Positions 43,401 to 52,390 of a stretch of 64,000 nt of DNA are shown one piece after another; positions within the stretch are counted from its first letter, which is position 1, and the number at the start of each line of letters is the position of its first letter. The notes under the pieces are model-generated. The model was not told where the DNA came from. It worked only from the letters and a program-made list of their open reading frames with translations, and ran no database searches. This DNA comes from Ideonella oryzae (GTDB taxonomy: Bacteria > Pseudomonadota > Gammaproteobacteria > Burkholderiales > Burkholderiaceae_C). The translations under genes and the position numbers were made by a program. The DNA lies in the NCBI RefSeq assembly GCF_024055665.1, contig NZ_JAMXMC010000002.1:1-64000 (forward strand), in the 5' to 3' direction.

Positions 43401-46244
43401 ATGAAACTCCATCCTCTTGCCGCCGCCATCGCGGCCCTGCTGGTCTGCGCCGCACCGCTGGCCCAGGCCTCCACCTCCGGCGTGGTCATCAGCCAGTTCT
43501 ACGGCGGAGGCGGCAACAGCGGCGCCACGCTGAAGAACGACTTCGTCGAGCTCTACAACGCCGGCACCAGCGCCGTGTCGCTGGCCGGCTGGTCGCTGCA
43601 GTACAACTCCAGCACCGGCACCGGCACCTGGCAGGTCACCACGCTGCCGGCCGTGACGTTGCAGCCGGGCCAGTACTTCCTGGTGCAGGAAGCCCAGGGC
43701 AGCGCCGGCACCGACGCCCTGCCCACGCCGGACGCCACCGGCACCATCGCGATGAGCGCCACCAGCGGCAAGGTCGCGCTGCTCAACAGCACCGTGGCCC
43801 TGAGCGGCGCCACGCCCAGCAGCAGCGCCCTGGTGGACCTGGTGGGCTTCGGCTCGGCCAACTGGTTCGAAGGCGCGGTGGCCACGGCGCCGTCCAACAC
43901 CAGCGCGCTGCTGCGCGCGGCCTCGGGCTGCACCGACAGCGACAACAACGCCAACGACTTCGCCACCGCCACCCCGGCGCCGCGCAACAGCGCCAGTGCC
44001 CTGGGCACCTGCGGCGCCGCACCGGGCCCGGTGGCCGCCACCATCCCGCAGATCCAGGGCCGCACCGGCACCAGCCCGCTGCTGGGCCAGTCGGTGCAGA
44101 CCAGCGGCGTCGTGACCCTGGTGATGGAAAACGGCTTCTTCATGCAGGACCCGGCCGGCGACGGCGAAGACAGCACCTCTGACGGCGTCTTCGTCTACAC
44201 CCGCACCACCCCCACCGTGACCACGGGCGACTGGGTGCAGCTGACCGCCGCGGTGACCGAGTACAACGTGGGCGCCAGCAGCAACACCGACACCGCGGCC
44301 CACACCGTCACCGAGCTGACCGGCCCGTCGGCGCTCACCGTGCTCAGCAGCGGCCACACCATCACCCCGGTCGTGGTCACCCTGCCCGAGGCCGTCAACG
44401 ACGACCTGGAGCGCTACGAGGGCATGCTGGTCACGCTGCAGGGCCCGCTGACCGTGTCGCAGAACTACTTCCAGGGCCGCTACGGCGAGGTCACCCTGTC
44501 GGTGGGCGGCCGCATGGAGACGCCGACCAACCGCTACCGCCCCGGCTCGGACGAGGCCGTGGCCCTGGCCGACGAGAACGCCCGCCGCCGCATCATCCTG
44601 GACGATGGCAGCTCGCTGCAGAACCCCAACCCGACCCCGTTCATCGGCGTGGACAACACCCTGCGCGCGGGGGACACCACGGCCAGCGTGACCGGCGTGG
44701 TCGACTACGGCCTGGCCACAGCCAGCAACACGGGTTTTGGCGACTACAAGATCCAGCCGATCGGCACGGTGGTCTTCAGCCGTGACAACGCCCGCACCGA
44801 GGCGCCCGTCACCACCGGCGGCAACCTGAAGCTCGCCAGCTTCAATGTGCTGAACTTCTTCACCACCTTCACCGACGGCAGCACCGCCGACGGCCAGACC
44901 GGCCAGGGCTGCAGCCTCAATGGCAGCGTCTCGGCCAGCAACTGCCGCGGCGCCGACAGCCTGGCCGAGTTCACCCGCCAGCGCGACAAGATCGTGGCCG
45001 CCATCGCTGCCATCGACGCCGATGCCCTGGGCCTGATGGAGATGCAGAACAACGGCGCCACCGCCGTGCAGAACCTGGTGGACGCCCTGAACGCCAAGGT
45101 CGGCACCGGCACCTATGCCGTGGTGACCGACCCGGCCGCCGGCACCGGCAGCGACGCCATCAAGGTGGCGATGATCTACAAGCCGGCCCGCCTGAGCCGC
45201 GTGGGCGAGGCCCAGTCGGACACCGACCCGGTGAACAACCGCCCGCCGCTGGCCCAGACCTTCGCCACCCTCAATGGCCAGCGCGTCACCCTGGTGGTCA
45301 ACCACCTGAAGTCCAAGGGCAGCTGCCCCTCGGCCGGTGACAGCGACTACGCCGGCAACTTCGACAGCGGTGACGGCCAGGGCTGCTGGAACGCGCTGCG
45401 CGTGCAGCAGGCCGAGCGCCTGTCCACCTGGGTGGGCACGCTGGCCGATGCCGCCGGCACGACGGACGCCGTGCTGCTGGGCGACTTCAACTCGTACGCC
45501 CAGGAAGACCCGGTCGTGACCCTGACCTCCTCGGGCTTCGGCGACCAGGTCAGCCGCTTCAACAGCTTCGGCTATTCCTATGTGTTCGACGGCGCCTCGG
45601 GCCGCCTGGACCATGGCTTTGCCACCGCCTCGCTGTCGGGCAAGGTGACCGATGCGGTCGACTGGCACATCAACGCCGACGAGCCGGCCATCATCGACTA
45701 CAACCTGGAGTACAAGCAGCCGGCCTGCGCCACCTGCGGCCCGGACTACTACACGTCCACCGCCTACCGCTCGTCCGACCATGACCCGATGGTCATGGCC
45801 CTGAGCCTGCTCAACACCATCAGCGGCTCCAAGAAGCGCGACACCCTGGTGGGCACGCCGGGTGACGATGTCTTCATCGCCGGCGGCAAGGCCGACACCC
45901 TGACCGGCGGTGCCGGCCGTGACCAGTTCCGCCTGACGGCCCTGGGCGATGCGCGCGACACCATCACCGACTTCACCCCGGGTGAGGACGTGCTGGACCT
46001 GCGCACGCTGCTGGCCAGCATCGGCTACACCGGCAGCGATCCGATCGGCGACCGCGTGGTGCAGCTGCGCAATCACGCCGAGGGCGTGCACGTGCAGGTC
46101 TACAACCCCAACACCGCCAAGTACAAGGTGGTGGCGACCCTGAGCGGCCTGGTGACCAGCCAGATCGACCCGGCGCGCGACCTGTGGCTGGTGGAGGCAC
46201 CGGCGCTGAAGGCCGCCAAGCGCAGCCGCGCCAGCGTGCACTGA
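43401..46244 (+). CDS. Secreted ExeM/NucH-family endonuclease with RTX-type C-terminus
   Basis: This 947-residue extracellular nuclease degrades DNA outside the cell, useful for phosphate supply or biofilm turnover. In order it has: Sec signal peptide (1-23, ALLVCAAPLAQA), lamin-tail domain (about 25-150), OB-fold region (about 205-330), and endonuclease/exonuclease/phosphatase domain (about 474-795). The last contains NLKLASFNVLNFF, LGLMEMQNNG, VVNHLKSKG, LLGDFNSYAQEDP and SSDHDPMV. A short calcium-binding/RTX-like segment follows (about 800-870, LVGTPGDDVFIAGGKADTLTGGAGRDQF). Having both a Sec signal and an RTX C-terminus is unusual. It is monogenic, ended by a strong terminator. Confidence 0.92.
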   Translation: MKLHPLAAAIAALLVCAAPLAQASTSGVVISQFYGGGGNSGATLKNDFVELYNAGTSAVSLAGWSLQYNSSTGTGTWQVTTLPAVTLQPGQYFLVQEAQGSAGTDALPTPDATGTIAMSATSGKVALLNSTVALSGATPSSSALVDLVGFGSANWFEGAVATAPSNTSALLRAASGCTDSDNNANDFATATPAPRNSASALGTCGAAPGPVAATIPQIQGRTGTSPLLGQSVQTSGVVTLVMENGFFMQDPAGDGEDSTSDGVFVYTRTTPTVTTGDWVQLTAAVTEYNVGASSNTDTAAHTVTELTGPSALTVLSSGHTITPVVVTLPEAVNDDLERYEGMLVTLQGPLTVSQNYFQGRYGEVTLSVGGRMETPTNRYRPGSDEAVALADENARRRIILDDGSSLQNPNPTPFIGVDNTLRAGDTTASVTGVVDYGLATASNTGFGDYKIQPIGTVVFSRDNARTEAPVTTGGNLKLASFNVLNFFTTFTDGSTADGQTGQGCSLNGSVSASNCRGADSLAEFTRQRDKIVAAIAAIDADALGLMEMQNNGATAVQNLVDALNAKVGTGTYAVVTDPAAGTGSDAIKVAMIYKPARLSRVGEAQSDTDPVNNRPPLAQTFATLNGQRVTLVVNHLKSKGSCPSAGDSDYAGNFDSGDGQGCWNALRVQQAERLSTWVGTLADAAGTTDAVLLGDFNSYAQEDPVVTLTSSGFGDQVSRFNSFGYSYVFDGASGRLDHGFATASLSGKVTDAVDWHINADEPAIIDYNLEYKQPACATCGPDYYTSTAYRSSDHDPMVMALSLLNTISGSKKRDTLVGTPGDDVFIAGGKADTLTGGAGRDQFRLTALGDARDTITDFTPGEDVLDLRTLLASIGYTGSDPIGDRVVQLRNHAEGVHVQVYNPNTAKYKVVATLSGLVTSQIDPARDLWLVEAPALKAAKRSRASVH

Positions 46245-46279
46245 AGCCGGCGGGCGCCTGCGGGCGTCCCCTGACCGGA

Positions 46280-46317
46280 CAGGGACCGTCCCCGTATCAT
46301 GGGGCGGTCCCTTTTTG
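46280..46317 (+). terminator. Intrinsic terminator after the nuclease gene
   Basis: The AGGGACCGTCCCC stem pairs with GGGGCGGTCCCT around GTATCAT, and is followed by TTTTT. It ends just before the glucokinase start and so separates the two genes. Confidence 0.8.
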
Positions 46318-46335
46318 CATGGTGGGCCTCGCTTC

Positions 46336-47367
46336 ATGGACTCCGCAATCCCCCCCGCCACGCCGGCCCGTCCCTGGCTGGTGGCCGACATCGGTGGCAC
46401 CAATGCGCGCTTCGGGCTGGTGACGGCCGTGGGGCGGCCGGCGGTCCATGTGCAGCGCCTGGCGGTGGCCGACCACGCCGGCCCTGAGCAGGCGATCCGG
46501 GCTTATCTGGCGGGTCTGGCCCCGGCAGCGGCGCCGGCGGGGCTGGCCACCGAGGGTCTGGCGGCGGCCGCGCTGGCGGTCGCCACGCCGGTCACCGGGG
46601 ACGAGGTGAGCTTCACGAACAGCGCCTGGCGATTTTCGGTGCAGGGGCTGCAGGACGCGCTGGGCCTGGCCCGGCTGCTGGTGCTCAACGACTTCGAGGC
46701 CCTGGCCCTGTCCCTGCCGCGGCTGGGACAGGCCCAGCGCCACACACCGGCCGGCTGGCTGGCGCCGGATGAGCATCCCGCCCAGATGCTGGCCGTGGTC
46801 GGCCCGGGCACCGGCCTGGGCGTGGGCGGCGTGCTGCCCACGCCGGCCGGCTGGGCGGCCATCGCGGGTGAGGGCGGCCATGTCACCCTGGCCGCGGCCG
46901 ACGAGGAAGAGGCCGCGCTGCTGGCCTGGGTGCGCCGCAGCCACGGCCATGTCTCGGCCGAGCGCCTGCTGTCCGGCCTGGGCCTGCCGCTGCTGCACCA
47001 GGCGGTGGCGGCGGTGCAGGGCCGCGCGGTGCCGGTCCTGTCGGCCGAGCAGATCGTGACGGCCGGGCTCGGCGACGGGGGCGATGCCCTGTGCCGGGAG
47101 ACCCTGGCGCACTTCTGCGCAATGCTCGGCGGCGTGGCCGGCAACGTGGTGCTCACACTGGGCGCGCGTGGCGGCCTCTACATCGGCGGCGGCATCGTGC
47201 CGCGTCTGGGGGACTTCTTCGCCTGCTCGCGGTTTCGCGAGCGCATGCTGGCCAAGGGGCGCTTCGCCGACTACCTGGCCGCCGTGCCGGTGGCCATCAT
47301 CACGGACACGCTGGCGGCCCTGGCCGGTGGCGCCCTGGCGCTGGAGCAGGTTGCCGCGCCACGCTGA
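46336..47367 (+). CDS. glk: Glucokinase (bacterial ROK-independent type)
   Basis: This 343-residue enzyme phosphorylates glucose with ATP. DIGGTNARFGLV is the phosphate-1 motif, LVLNDFEALALSLP contains the catalytic Asp, VVGPGTGLGVGGV is the phosphate-2 motif, and IAGEGGHVTLAA is the Glk-family block. The start was taken after the terminator of the preceding gene; an in-frame ATG seven codons earlier lies in its U-tract region. It is convergent with the formate regulator. Length fits proteobacterial Glk. Confidence 0.95.
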   Translation: MDSAIPPATPARPWLVADIGGTNARFGLVTAVGRPAVHVQRLAVADHAGPEQAIRAYLAGLAPAAAPAGLATEGLAAAALAVATPVTGDEVSFTNSAWRFSVQGLQDALGLARLLVLNDFEALALSLPRLGQAQRHTPAGWLAPDEHPAQMLAVVGPGTGLGVGGVLPTPAGWAAIAGEGGHVTLAAADEEEAALLAWVRRSHGHVSAERLLSGLGLPLLHQAVAAVQGRAVPVLSAEQIVTAGLGDGGDALCRETLAHFCAMLGGVAGNVVLTLGARGGLYIGGGIVPRLGDFFACSRFRERMLAKGRFADYLAAVPVAIITDTLAALAGGALALEQVAAPR

Positions 47368-47369
47368 AC

Positions 47370-47389
47370 ACGCCCAGGCGCGCTGGCGT
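47370..47389. terminator. Short hairpin between convergent glk and the ModE/LysR-like gene
   Basis: ACGCCCAG (47370-47377) and CTGGCGT (47383-47389) pair with one bulge around a 5-nt loop, in the 22-nt gap between the convergent stops. No U-tract follows, so it may act as a weak bidirectional block. Confidence 0.35.
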
Positions 47390-48466
47390 CTAGAGGTCGA
47401 TGGCCGGATAGGCCTGGGCCAGCGGGGTGACGGTGCCGGCGGCGCCGGGGTCGTAGCCCGGCAGGTCGGCCAGCCGGGCCCGAAAGGCCGGCTCGCGCAG
47501 CGCGGCCAGCACGGTCTGCAGCGCCGTGCTGTCCATCACATCGTCGCGACAGAGCAGGAAGTAGCGCTCGGTGGCGACGGGCACGAAGTCCAGCTTGAAC
47601 TGGCGGGCCGGTGGCTCCAGGCCGAAGCCCACGTCGGCCATGCCGCTGGCTACATAGGCCGCCACCGCCGCGTGGGTGTACTCGCCCTGCTCGAAGCCGG
47701 CGATGCGGGTGGTGGCGATGTCCTGGGCCTTGAGCAGCCCTTCGAGCAGCAGCCGCGTGCCGGAGCCCACCTGGCGGTTGATGAAGCGCACCGAGGGCCG
47801 GGTCAGGTCGGCCAGGCTGTACAGCTCCTTGGGGTTGCCGGGGCGCACCATCAGCCCCTGGCGCCGGGTGGCGATGTCCACCAGGCTCAGGGCCATGCCC
47901 GACAGCCAGGGGCGGTAGTGGGCCAGGGCCATGTCCTGCATCGGTCCGAAGGGGATGTGCAGGCCGGCGATGTCGCAGTCGCCCTCGCGCAGGGCCGCGG
48001 CCGCGGCCGAGCTGCTGGCGTAATGGACGGCCAGCTTCAGGCCGTCGGCGGCCAGGCGCTCGATCAGCCGCTCGATCGCGAAGCCGTGGCTGGCGTGGAT
48101 GCGCAGGGCCGACGGGCTCTCGCTGAGCGCGCCGCGCAACTCCTCGGCCAGCTCGGAGGACAGCGATTCCAGCACCGGCGTCAGGCGGGCGTGAATGCGC
48201 TTGTCGGCCCAGACGATGCGCGCGCCCAGGTCGGTGAGGGTGGAGCCGCGTCCGCGCTCCATCACCAGCAGTTGGGCGCCGAAGAGCTGTTCGCCCTGGC
48301 GCACCAGGTCCCAGGCGCGGCGGTAGGACAGATCCAGCGAACGTGTGGCCAGCAGCAGGCTGCCCGTCTCGGCCACCTGCACCAGCAGTTCGATCAGGCG
48401 GGCGGGAAGCGGCGGACCGCCGACATCCTGGATCGTCCACACGGGACGGATGGAGACCTGCTTCAT
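47390..48466 (-). CDS. ModE/LysR-like regulator with PBP-like effector domain (formate-cluster regulator)
   Basis: The protein has 358 residues. The N-terminal HTH of ModE/LysR type (about 20-90, LIELLVQVAETGSLLLATRSLDLSYRRAWDLV) is followed by a periplasmic-binding-like domain (about 115-350) with PSVRFINRQVGSGTRLLLEGLL, seen in molybdate-linked regulators and MoeA-like tails. It is divergent from the oxalate/formate transporter and formate dehydrogenase genes, so an FdsR-like role sensing formate or molybdate is likely. It is the only regulator near this module. Confidence 0.85.
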   Translation of the reverse strand: MKQVSIRPVWTIQDVGGPPLPARLIELLVQVAETGSLLLATRSLDLSYRRAWDLVRQGEQLFGAQLLVMERGRGSTLTDLGARIVWADKRIHARLTPVLESLSSELAEELRGALSESPSALRIHASHGFAIERLIERLAADGLKLAVHYASSSAAAAALREGDCDIAGLHIPFGPMQDMALAHYRPWLSGMALSLVDIATRRQGLMVRPGNPKELYSLADLTRPSVRFINRQVGSGTRLLLEGLLKAQDIATTRIAGFEQGEYTHAAVAAYVASGMADVGFGLEPPARQFKLDFVPVATERYFLLCRDDVMDSTALQTVLAALREPAFRARLADLPGYDPGAAGTVTPLAQAYPAIDL

Positions 48467-48492
48467 CAGGGTTGCTGCTTAGGAAGCCCGCT

Positions 48493-48506
48493 GCCGATGT
48501 ATCGGC
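48493..48506. promoter_or_regulatory. Palindrome GCCGAT-GT-ATCGGC before the formate module
   Basis: A perfect 14-bp dyad lies in the 152-nt spacer between the regulator and the transporter. A further half-site ACATCGG (48564-48570) lies nearer the transporter start. The regulator of this spacer is the obvious candidate to bind. The half-sites resemble neither the RutR nor the IclR palindromes elsewhere in the window. Confidence 0.5.
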
Positions 48507-48618
48507 CCCACCGGTTCATATTGCGTGGAACGCCGATCACCGTGACGATGCGCGGGCCGAAAAACATCGGCCGCATTCTCTACCGGATCGCGGCCCGCCA
48601 TACACACAAGGAGACAAG

Positions 48619-50292
48619 ATGTCGTCGGTACTCACCCAAGGGGCTGCGCCCCCGCACCACCAGGACGCTGGGATCCTGCCCAAGGAACGCACCATCGCCG
48701 CGCCCGGCTTCAACCGCTGGCTGGTGCCACCGGCCGCGCTGGCCATCCACCTGTGCATCGGCATGGCCTACGGCTTCTCGGTGTTCTGGCTGCCGCTGTC
48801 CAAGGCCATCGGCATCAAGGAGGCACTGAAGTGCGGCCCCGAGGTGGGCTTCTTCCAGCAGCTGTTCACCACCAGCTGCGACTGGCCCATCTCCACCCTG
48901 GGCTGGATGTACACGCTGTTCTTCGTCTTCCTGGGCCTGTCGGCCGCCATCTGGGGCGGCTGGCTGGAGCGCGTCGGCCCCCGCAAGGTGGGCGTGCTGG
49001 CCGCGCTGTGCTGGGGCGGCGGCATGCTGTTCTCGGCCCTGGGCGTCTACACCCACCAGTTCTGGATGATGATCCTGGGCTCGGGCATCGTCGGCGGCAT
49101 CGGGCTGGGGCTGGGCTACATCTCGCCGGTCAGCACGCTGATCAAGTGGTTCCCGGACAAGCGGGGCATGGCCACCGGCATGGCCATCATGGGCTTCGGC
49201 GGCGGCGCGATGATCGGTTCGCCCCTGGCCGCCGAGCTCATGAAGCACTTTGCTACCCCCGCCAGCGTCGGTGTCTGGGAGACTTTCGTGGTCATGGGTT
49301 GTCTGTACATCGTGGCCATGCTGGTCGGCGCCTTCGGTTACCGCATTCCAGCCAGCGGCTGGGCGCCGGAGGGCTGGACGCCGCCCGCCCAGGCCGGCCA
49401 GAAGGCCATGATCACCCACGGCCATGTGCACGTGAAGAAGGTCTGGGGCATCCCGCAGTTCTGGCTGGTCTGGATGGTGCTGTGCATGAACGTCTCGGCC
49501 GGCATCGGCGTGATCGGCATGGCCAGCCCGATGCTGCAGGAGGTCTTCGGTGGCAGCCTGATCGGTGTGCCGGCCAAGTTCGGTGAACTCGACAAGACCC
49601 AGCTCACCGCCATCGCGGGCGTGGCCGCCGGCTTCACGGCGCTGCTGAGCCTGTTCAACATCGCCGGCCGCTTCTTCTGGGCCAGCCTGTCGGACGCCCT
49701 GGGCCGCAAGCTGACCTACACCGTCTTCTTCATCCTGGGCGGCCTGCTGTACTTCAGCATCCCGGCCAGCGCTGGGGCCGGCAGCAAGCTGCTGTTCGTC
49801 GGTGCCTTCTGCATCATCCTGAGCATGTACGGCGGCGGCTTCGCCACCGTGCCGGCCTACCTGGCCGACCTGTTCGGCACGCAGATGGTGGGCGCCATCC
49901 ATGGCCGCCTGCTCACCGCCTGGGCCACCGCCGGCATCCTCGGCCCAGTGGTGGTGAACTACATGCGCGACTACCAGCTGGGCCTGGGCATCCCGCGTGA
50001 CCAGGTCTACAACCAGACCATGTACATCCTGGTGGGCATGCTGGGCGTGGGGCTGCTCTGCAACTGGCTGGTGCGGCCGGTGGCCGACAAGCATTTCATG
50101 ACCGAGGCCGAGCTGGCCGAGGAAAAACGCCTGGCCCACGACAAAGCCTTGGCTTCCGCGGCGGGTCCGGTCACCATGACGTTCCACCGGACGCCCGTCG
50201 TCTGGGTGGCGCTGGCCTGGCTGGCCGTCGGGGTGCCGCTGGCTTGGGGCGTGTACCGCACGCTGCTGAGCGCGGCCAAGTTCTTCCACTGA
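48619..50292 (+). CDS. OFA-family MFS transporter (oxalate/formate antiporter-like)
   Basis: This inner-membrane protein has 557 residues with twelve predicted spans. GMAYGFSVFWLPLSKAIG, GGIGLGLGYISPVSTLIKWFPDKRGMATGMAIMGFGGGAM and GRFFWASLSDALGRK are hallmark blocks of OxlT relatives. A cytoplasmic loop of about 40 residues in the middle (YRIPASGWAPEGWTPP...) is typical of the Burkholderiales branch. AAGGAG lies 5-10 nt before the ATG. Its place ahead of fdsG suggests formate or oxalate uptake that supplies the dehydrogenase. About 36 residues longer than classic OxlT. Confidence 0.88.
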   Translation: MSSVLTQGAAPPHHQDAGILPKERTIAAPGFNRWLVPPAALAIHLCIGMAYGFSVFWLPLSKAIGIKEALKCGPEVGFFQQLFTTSCDWPISTLGWMYTLFFVFLGLSAAIWGGWLERVGPRKVGVLAALCWGGGMLFSALGVYTHQFWMMILGSGIVGGIGLGLGYISPVSTLIKWFPDKRGMATGMAIMGFGGGAMIGSPLAAELMKHFATPASVGVWETFVVMGCLYIVAMLVGAFGYRIPASGWAPEGWTPPAQAGQKAMITHGHVHVKKVWGIPQFWLVWMVLCMNVSAGIGVIGMASPMLQEVFGGSLIGVPAKFGELDKTQLTAIAGVAAGFTALLSLFNIAGRFFWASLSDALGRKLTYTVFFILGGLLYFSIPASAGAGSKLLFVGAFCIILSMYGGGFATVPAYLADLFGTQMVGAIHGRLLTAWATAGILGPVVVNYMRDYQLGLGIPRDQVYNQTMYILVGMLGVGLLCNWLVRPVADKHFMTEAELAEEKRLAHDKALASAAGPVTMTFHRTPVVWVALAWLAVGVPLAWGVYRTLLSAAKFFH

Positions 50293-50332
50293 GTCTTTCA
50301 CTGAACGCCGCTCCGGCGGTGATCTGTCATCC

Positions 50333-50818
50333 ATGAAGCTGATTCCAAGTTCCGCGCAAGACCTGGTCCGGGTGGCCGAGATCGTGGCCGAGCACCGCGA
50401 CCAGCCCGGGGCGCTGCTGCCCCTGCTGCATGCGGTGCAGGACGCCCTGGGCCATGTGCCGGACGATGCCGTGCCCTCCATCGCGCGGGCGCTCAACCTC
50501 TCGCGCGCCGAGGTGCATGGCGTCATCACCTACTACCACTTCTTCCGCCGGGAGGCGCCGGGCCGCCGGGTGGTGCAGGTGTGCCGGGCCGAGGCCTGCC
50601 GGGCCTGCGGGGGCGAATCATTGCTGGCGCATGCCGAGCGCTTTCTGGGCTGCCAGCGGCACGAGACCCGGGCCGATGGCGCGGTGACCCTGGAGCCGGT
50701 GTACTGCCTGGGGCTGTGTGCCTCCTCGCCGGCGGTGCAGATCGACGACCAGTTGCATGCCCGGGTGACGCCCGAGCGGCTGGAGCAGCTGCTGGCCGAC
50801 GTGGGGAGGCCGCAATGA
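50333..50818 (+). CDS. fdsG: Formate dehydrogenase gamma subunit FdsG (NuoE-like)
   Basis: The 161-residue subunit binds a [2Fe-2S] cluster through CRAEACRACGG... and VYCLGLCASSPAVQID. It corresponds to NuoE and carries electrons within the soluble NAD-dependent FDH. Its stop overlaps the fdsB start (ATGA), indicating translational coupling. The first helix contains RVAEIVAEHRDQPGALLPLLHAVQDALGHVP, conserved in the family. The operon continues fdsB-A-D. Confidence 0.93.
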   Translation: MKLIPSSAQDLVRVAEIVAEHRDQPGALLPLLHAVQDALGHVPDDAVPSIARALNLSRAEVHGVITYYHFFRREAPGRRVVQVCRAEACRACGGESLLAHAERFLGCQRHETRADGAVTLEPVYCLGLCASSPAVQIDDQLHARVTPERLEQLLADVGRPQ

Positions 50819-52377
50819 GCACGGCCACGACGATCTACGTGCCGCGCGACTCTGCGGCGCTGGCCGCCGGGGCCGACCAGGTGGCCGCTGCCATCGCCGC
50901 CGAGGCCGCCCGCCGCGGCCAGGCCGTGACCCTGGTGCGCAACGGCTCGCGCGGCCTGTTCTGGCTGGAGCCGATGGTGGAGGTGCAGACGCCGGCCGGC
51001 CGCGTGGCCTACGGGCCGGTGGCGCCGCAGGACGTGCCCGGCCTGTTCGAGGCTGGTTTCCTGGCGGGCGGCGCCCACGCGCTGGGGCAGGGGGTGACCG
51101 AGCAGATCCCCTTTCTGGCGCTGCAGGAGCGGCTGACCTTTCGCCGCATGGGGCTGACCGACCCGCTGTCGCTGGCCGATTACGCCGCCCATGAGGGCTG
51201 GGTGGGCCTGCGGCGCGCCGCAGCCATGTCGCCTGGCGACGTGATCCACGAGGTCACCCATTCCGGCCTGCGCGGCCGGGGTGGGGCGGCCTTTCCGGCC
51301 GGCATCAAGTGGAAGACGGTGGCCGAGGCCGCGGCCGGCCAGAAGTACCTGGTCTGCAACGCCGACGAGGGCGATTCGGGCACCTACTCCGACCGCATGA
51401 CGATGGAGGGCGATCCCTTCATGCTGATCGAGGGCATGGCCATCGCCGGCCTGGCGGTGGGCGCCACGCACGGGGTGGTCTACATCCGCTCGGAGTACCC
51501 GCACGCGGTGGCGACGATGCGCGAGGCCATCGTGCGGGCCACCGAGGCAGGCTTCCTGGGGGCCGATGTCTGCGGCAGCGGGCGGCCCTTCCAACTGGAG
51601 GTGCGCAAGGCGGCCGGAGCCTATGTCTGCGGCGAAGAGACGGCGATGCTCGAGAGCATCGAGGGCAAGCGCGGCATCGTGCGGGCCAAGCCGCCGCTGC
51701 CGGCGCTGCAGGGCCTGTTCGGTCAGCCGACGGTGATCAACAACGTCATCACCCTGGCCAGCGTGCCCATCATCCTGGCCCGCGGGGCGGACTTCTACCG
51801 GAACTACGGCGTGGGCCGCTCGCACGGCACGCTGCCCTTCCAACTGGCCGGCAACATCCGGCACGGCGGCCTGGTCGAGAAGGCCTTCGGCCTGACGCTG
51901 CGCGAGCTGATCTACGGTTTTGGCGGCGGCACGCGCAGCGGCCGGCCGGTCAAGGCGGTGCAGGTGGGTGGGCCGCTGGGCGCCTATGTGCCCGAGTCCA
52001 AGTGGGATGTGCCGCTGGACTACGAGGCTTACGCCGCCTTTGGCGCGGTGGTGGGCCATGGCGGCATCGTGGTGCACGACGACACGGCCGACATGGCGGC
52101 GCTGGCGCGCTACGCCATGGAGTTCTGCGCGCTGGAGAGCTGCGGCAAGTGCACGCCCTGCCGCATCGGCAGCACCCGCGGCGTCGAGGTGATCGACCGC
52201 ATCGTGCGCGACGAGCGGCGGGCCGAGCAGGTCATCCTGCTGCGCGACCTGTGCGACACCATGCTGGCCGGCAGCCTGTGCGCGATGGGGGGCATGACGC
52301 CCTATCCGGTGCTCTCGGCGCTGGACCACTATCCCGAGGATTTCGGCATCGCGCCGCCCAGCGAGCGCGCAGCCTGA
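50815..52377 (+). CDS. fdsB: Formate dehydrogenase beta subunit FdsB (NuoF-like, NADH/FMN)
   Basis: The 520-residue diaphorase subunit reduces NAD. An N-terminal thioredoxin-like part (about 1-110) is followed by the NuoF-like core: HSGLRGRGGAAFPAGIKWK (FMN loop), VCNADEGDSGTYSDR, GAYVCGEETAMLESIEGKRG and ESCGKCTPCRIGSTRG (the [4Fe-4S] ligands). The ATG overlaps the preceding stop by 4 nt. A GTG-independent start at MSTATTIYVPRDS matches homologues. It pairs with FdsG and FdsA. Confidence 0.94.
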   Translation: MSTATTIYVPRDSAALAAGADQVAAAIAAEAARRGQAVTLVRNGSRGLFWLEPMVEVQTPAGRVAYGPVAPQDVPGLFEAGFLAGGAHALGQGVTEQIPFLALQERLTFRRMGLTDPLSLADYAAHEGWVGLRRAAAMSPGDVIHEVTHSGLRGRGGAAFPAGIKWKTVAEAAAGQKYLVCNADEGDSGTYSDRMTMEGDPFMLIEGMAIAGLAVGATHGVVYIRSEYPHAVATMREAIVRATEAGFLGADVCGSGRPFQLEVRKAAGAYVCGEETAMLESIEGKRGIVRAKPPLPALQGLFGQPTVINNVITLASVPIILARGADFYRNYGVGRSHGTLPFQLAGNIRHGGLVEKAFGLTLRELIYGFGGGTRSGRPVKAVQVGGPLGAYVPESKWDVPLDYEAYAAFGAVVGHGGIVVHDDTADMAALARYAMEFCALESCGKCTPCRIGSTRGVEVIDRIVRDERRAEQVILLRDLCDTMLAGSLCAMGGMTPYPVLSALDHYPEDFGIAPPSERAA

Positions 52378-52390
52378 GCAGGAGAAGACG

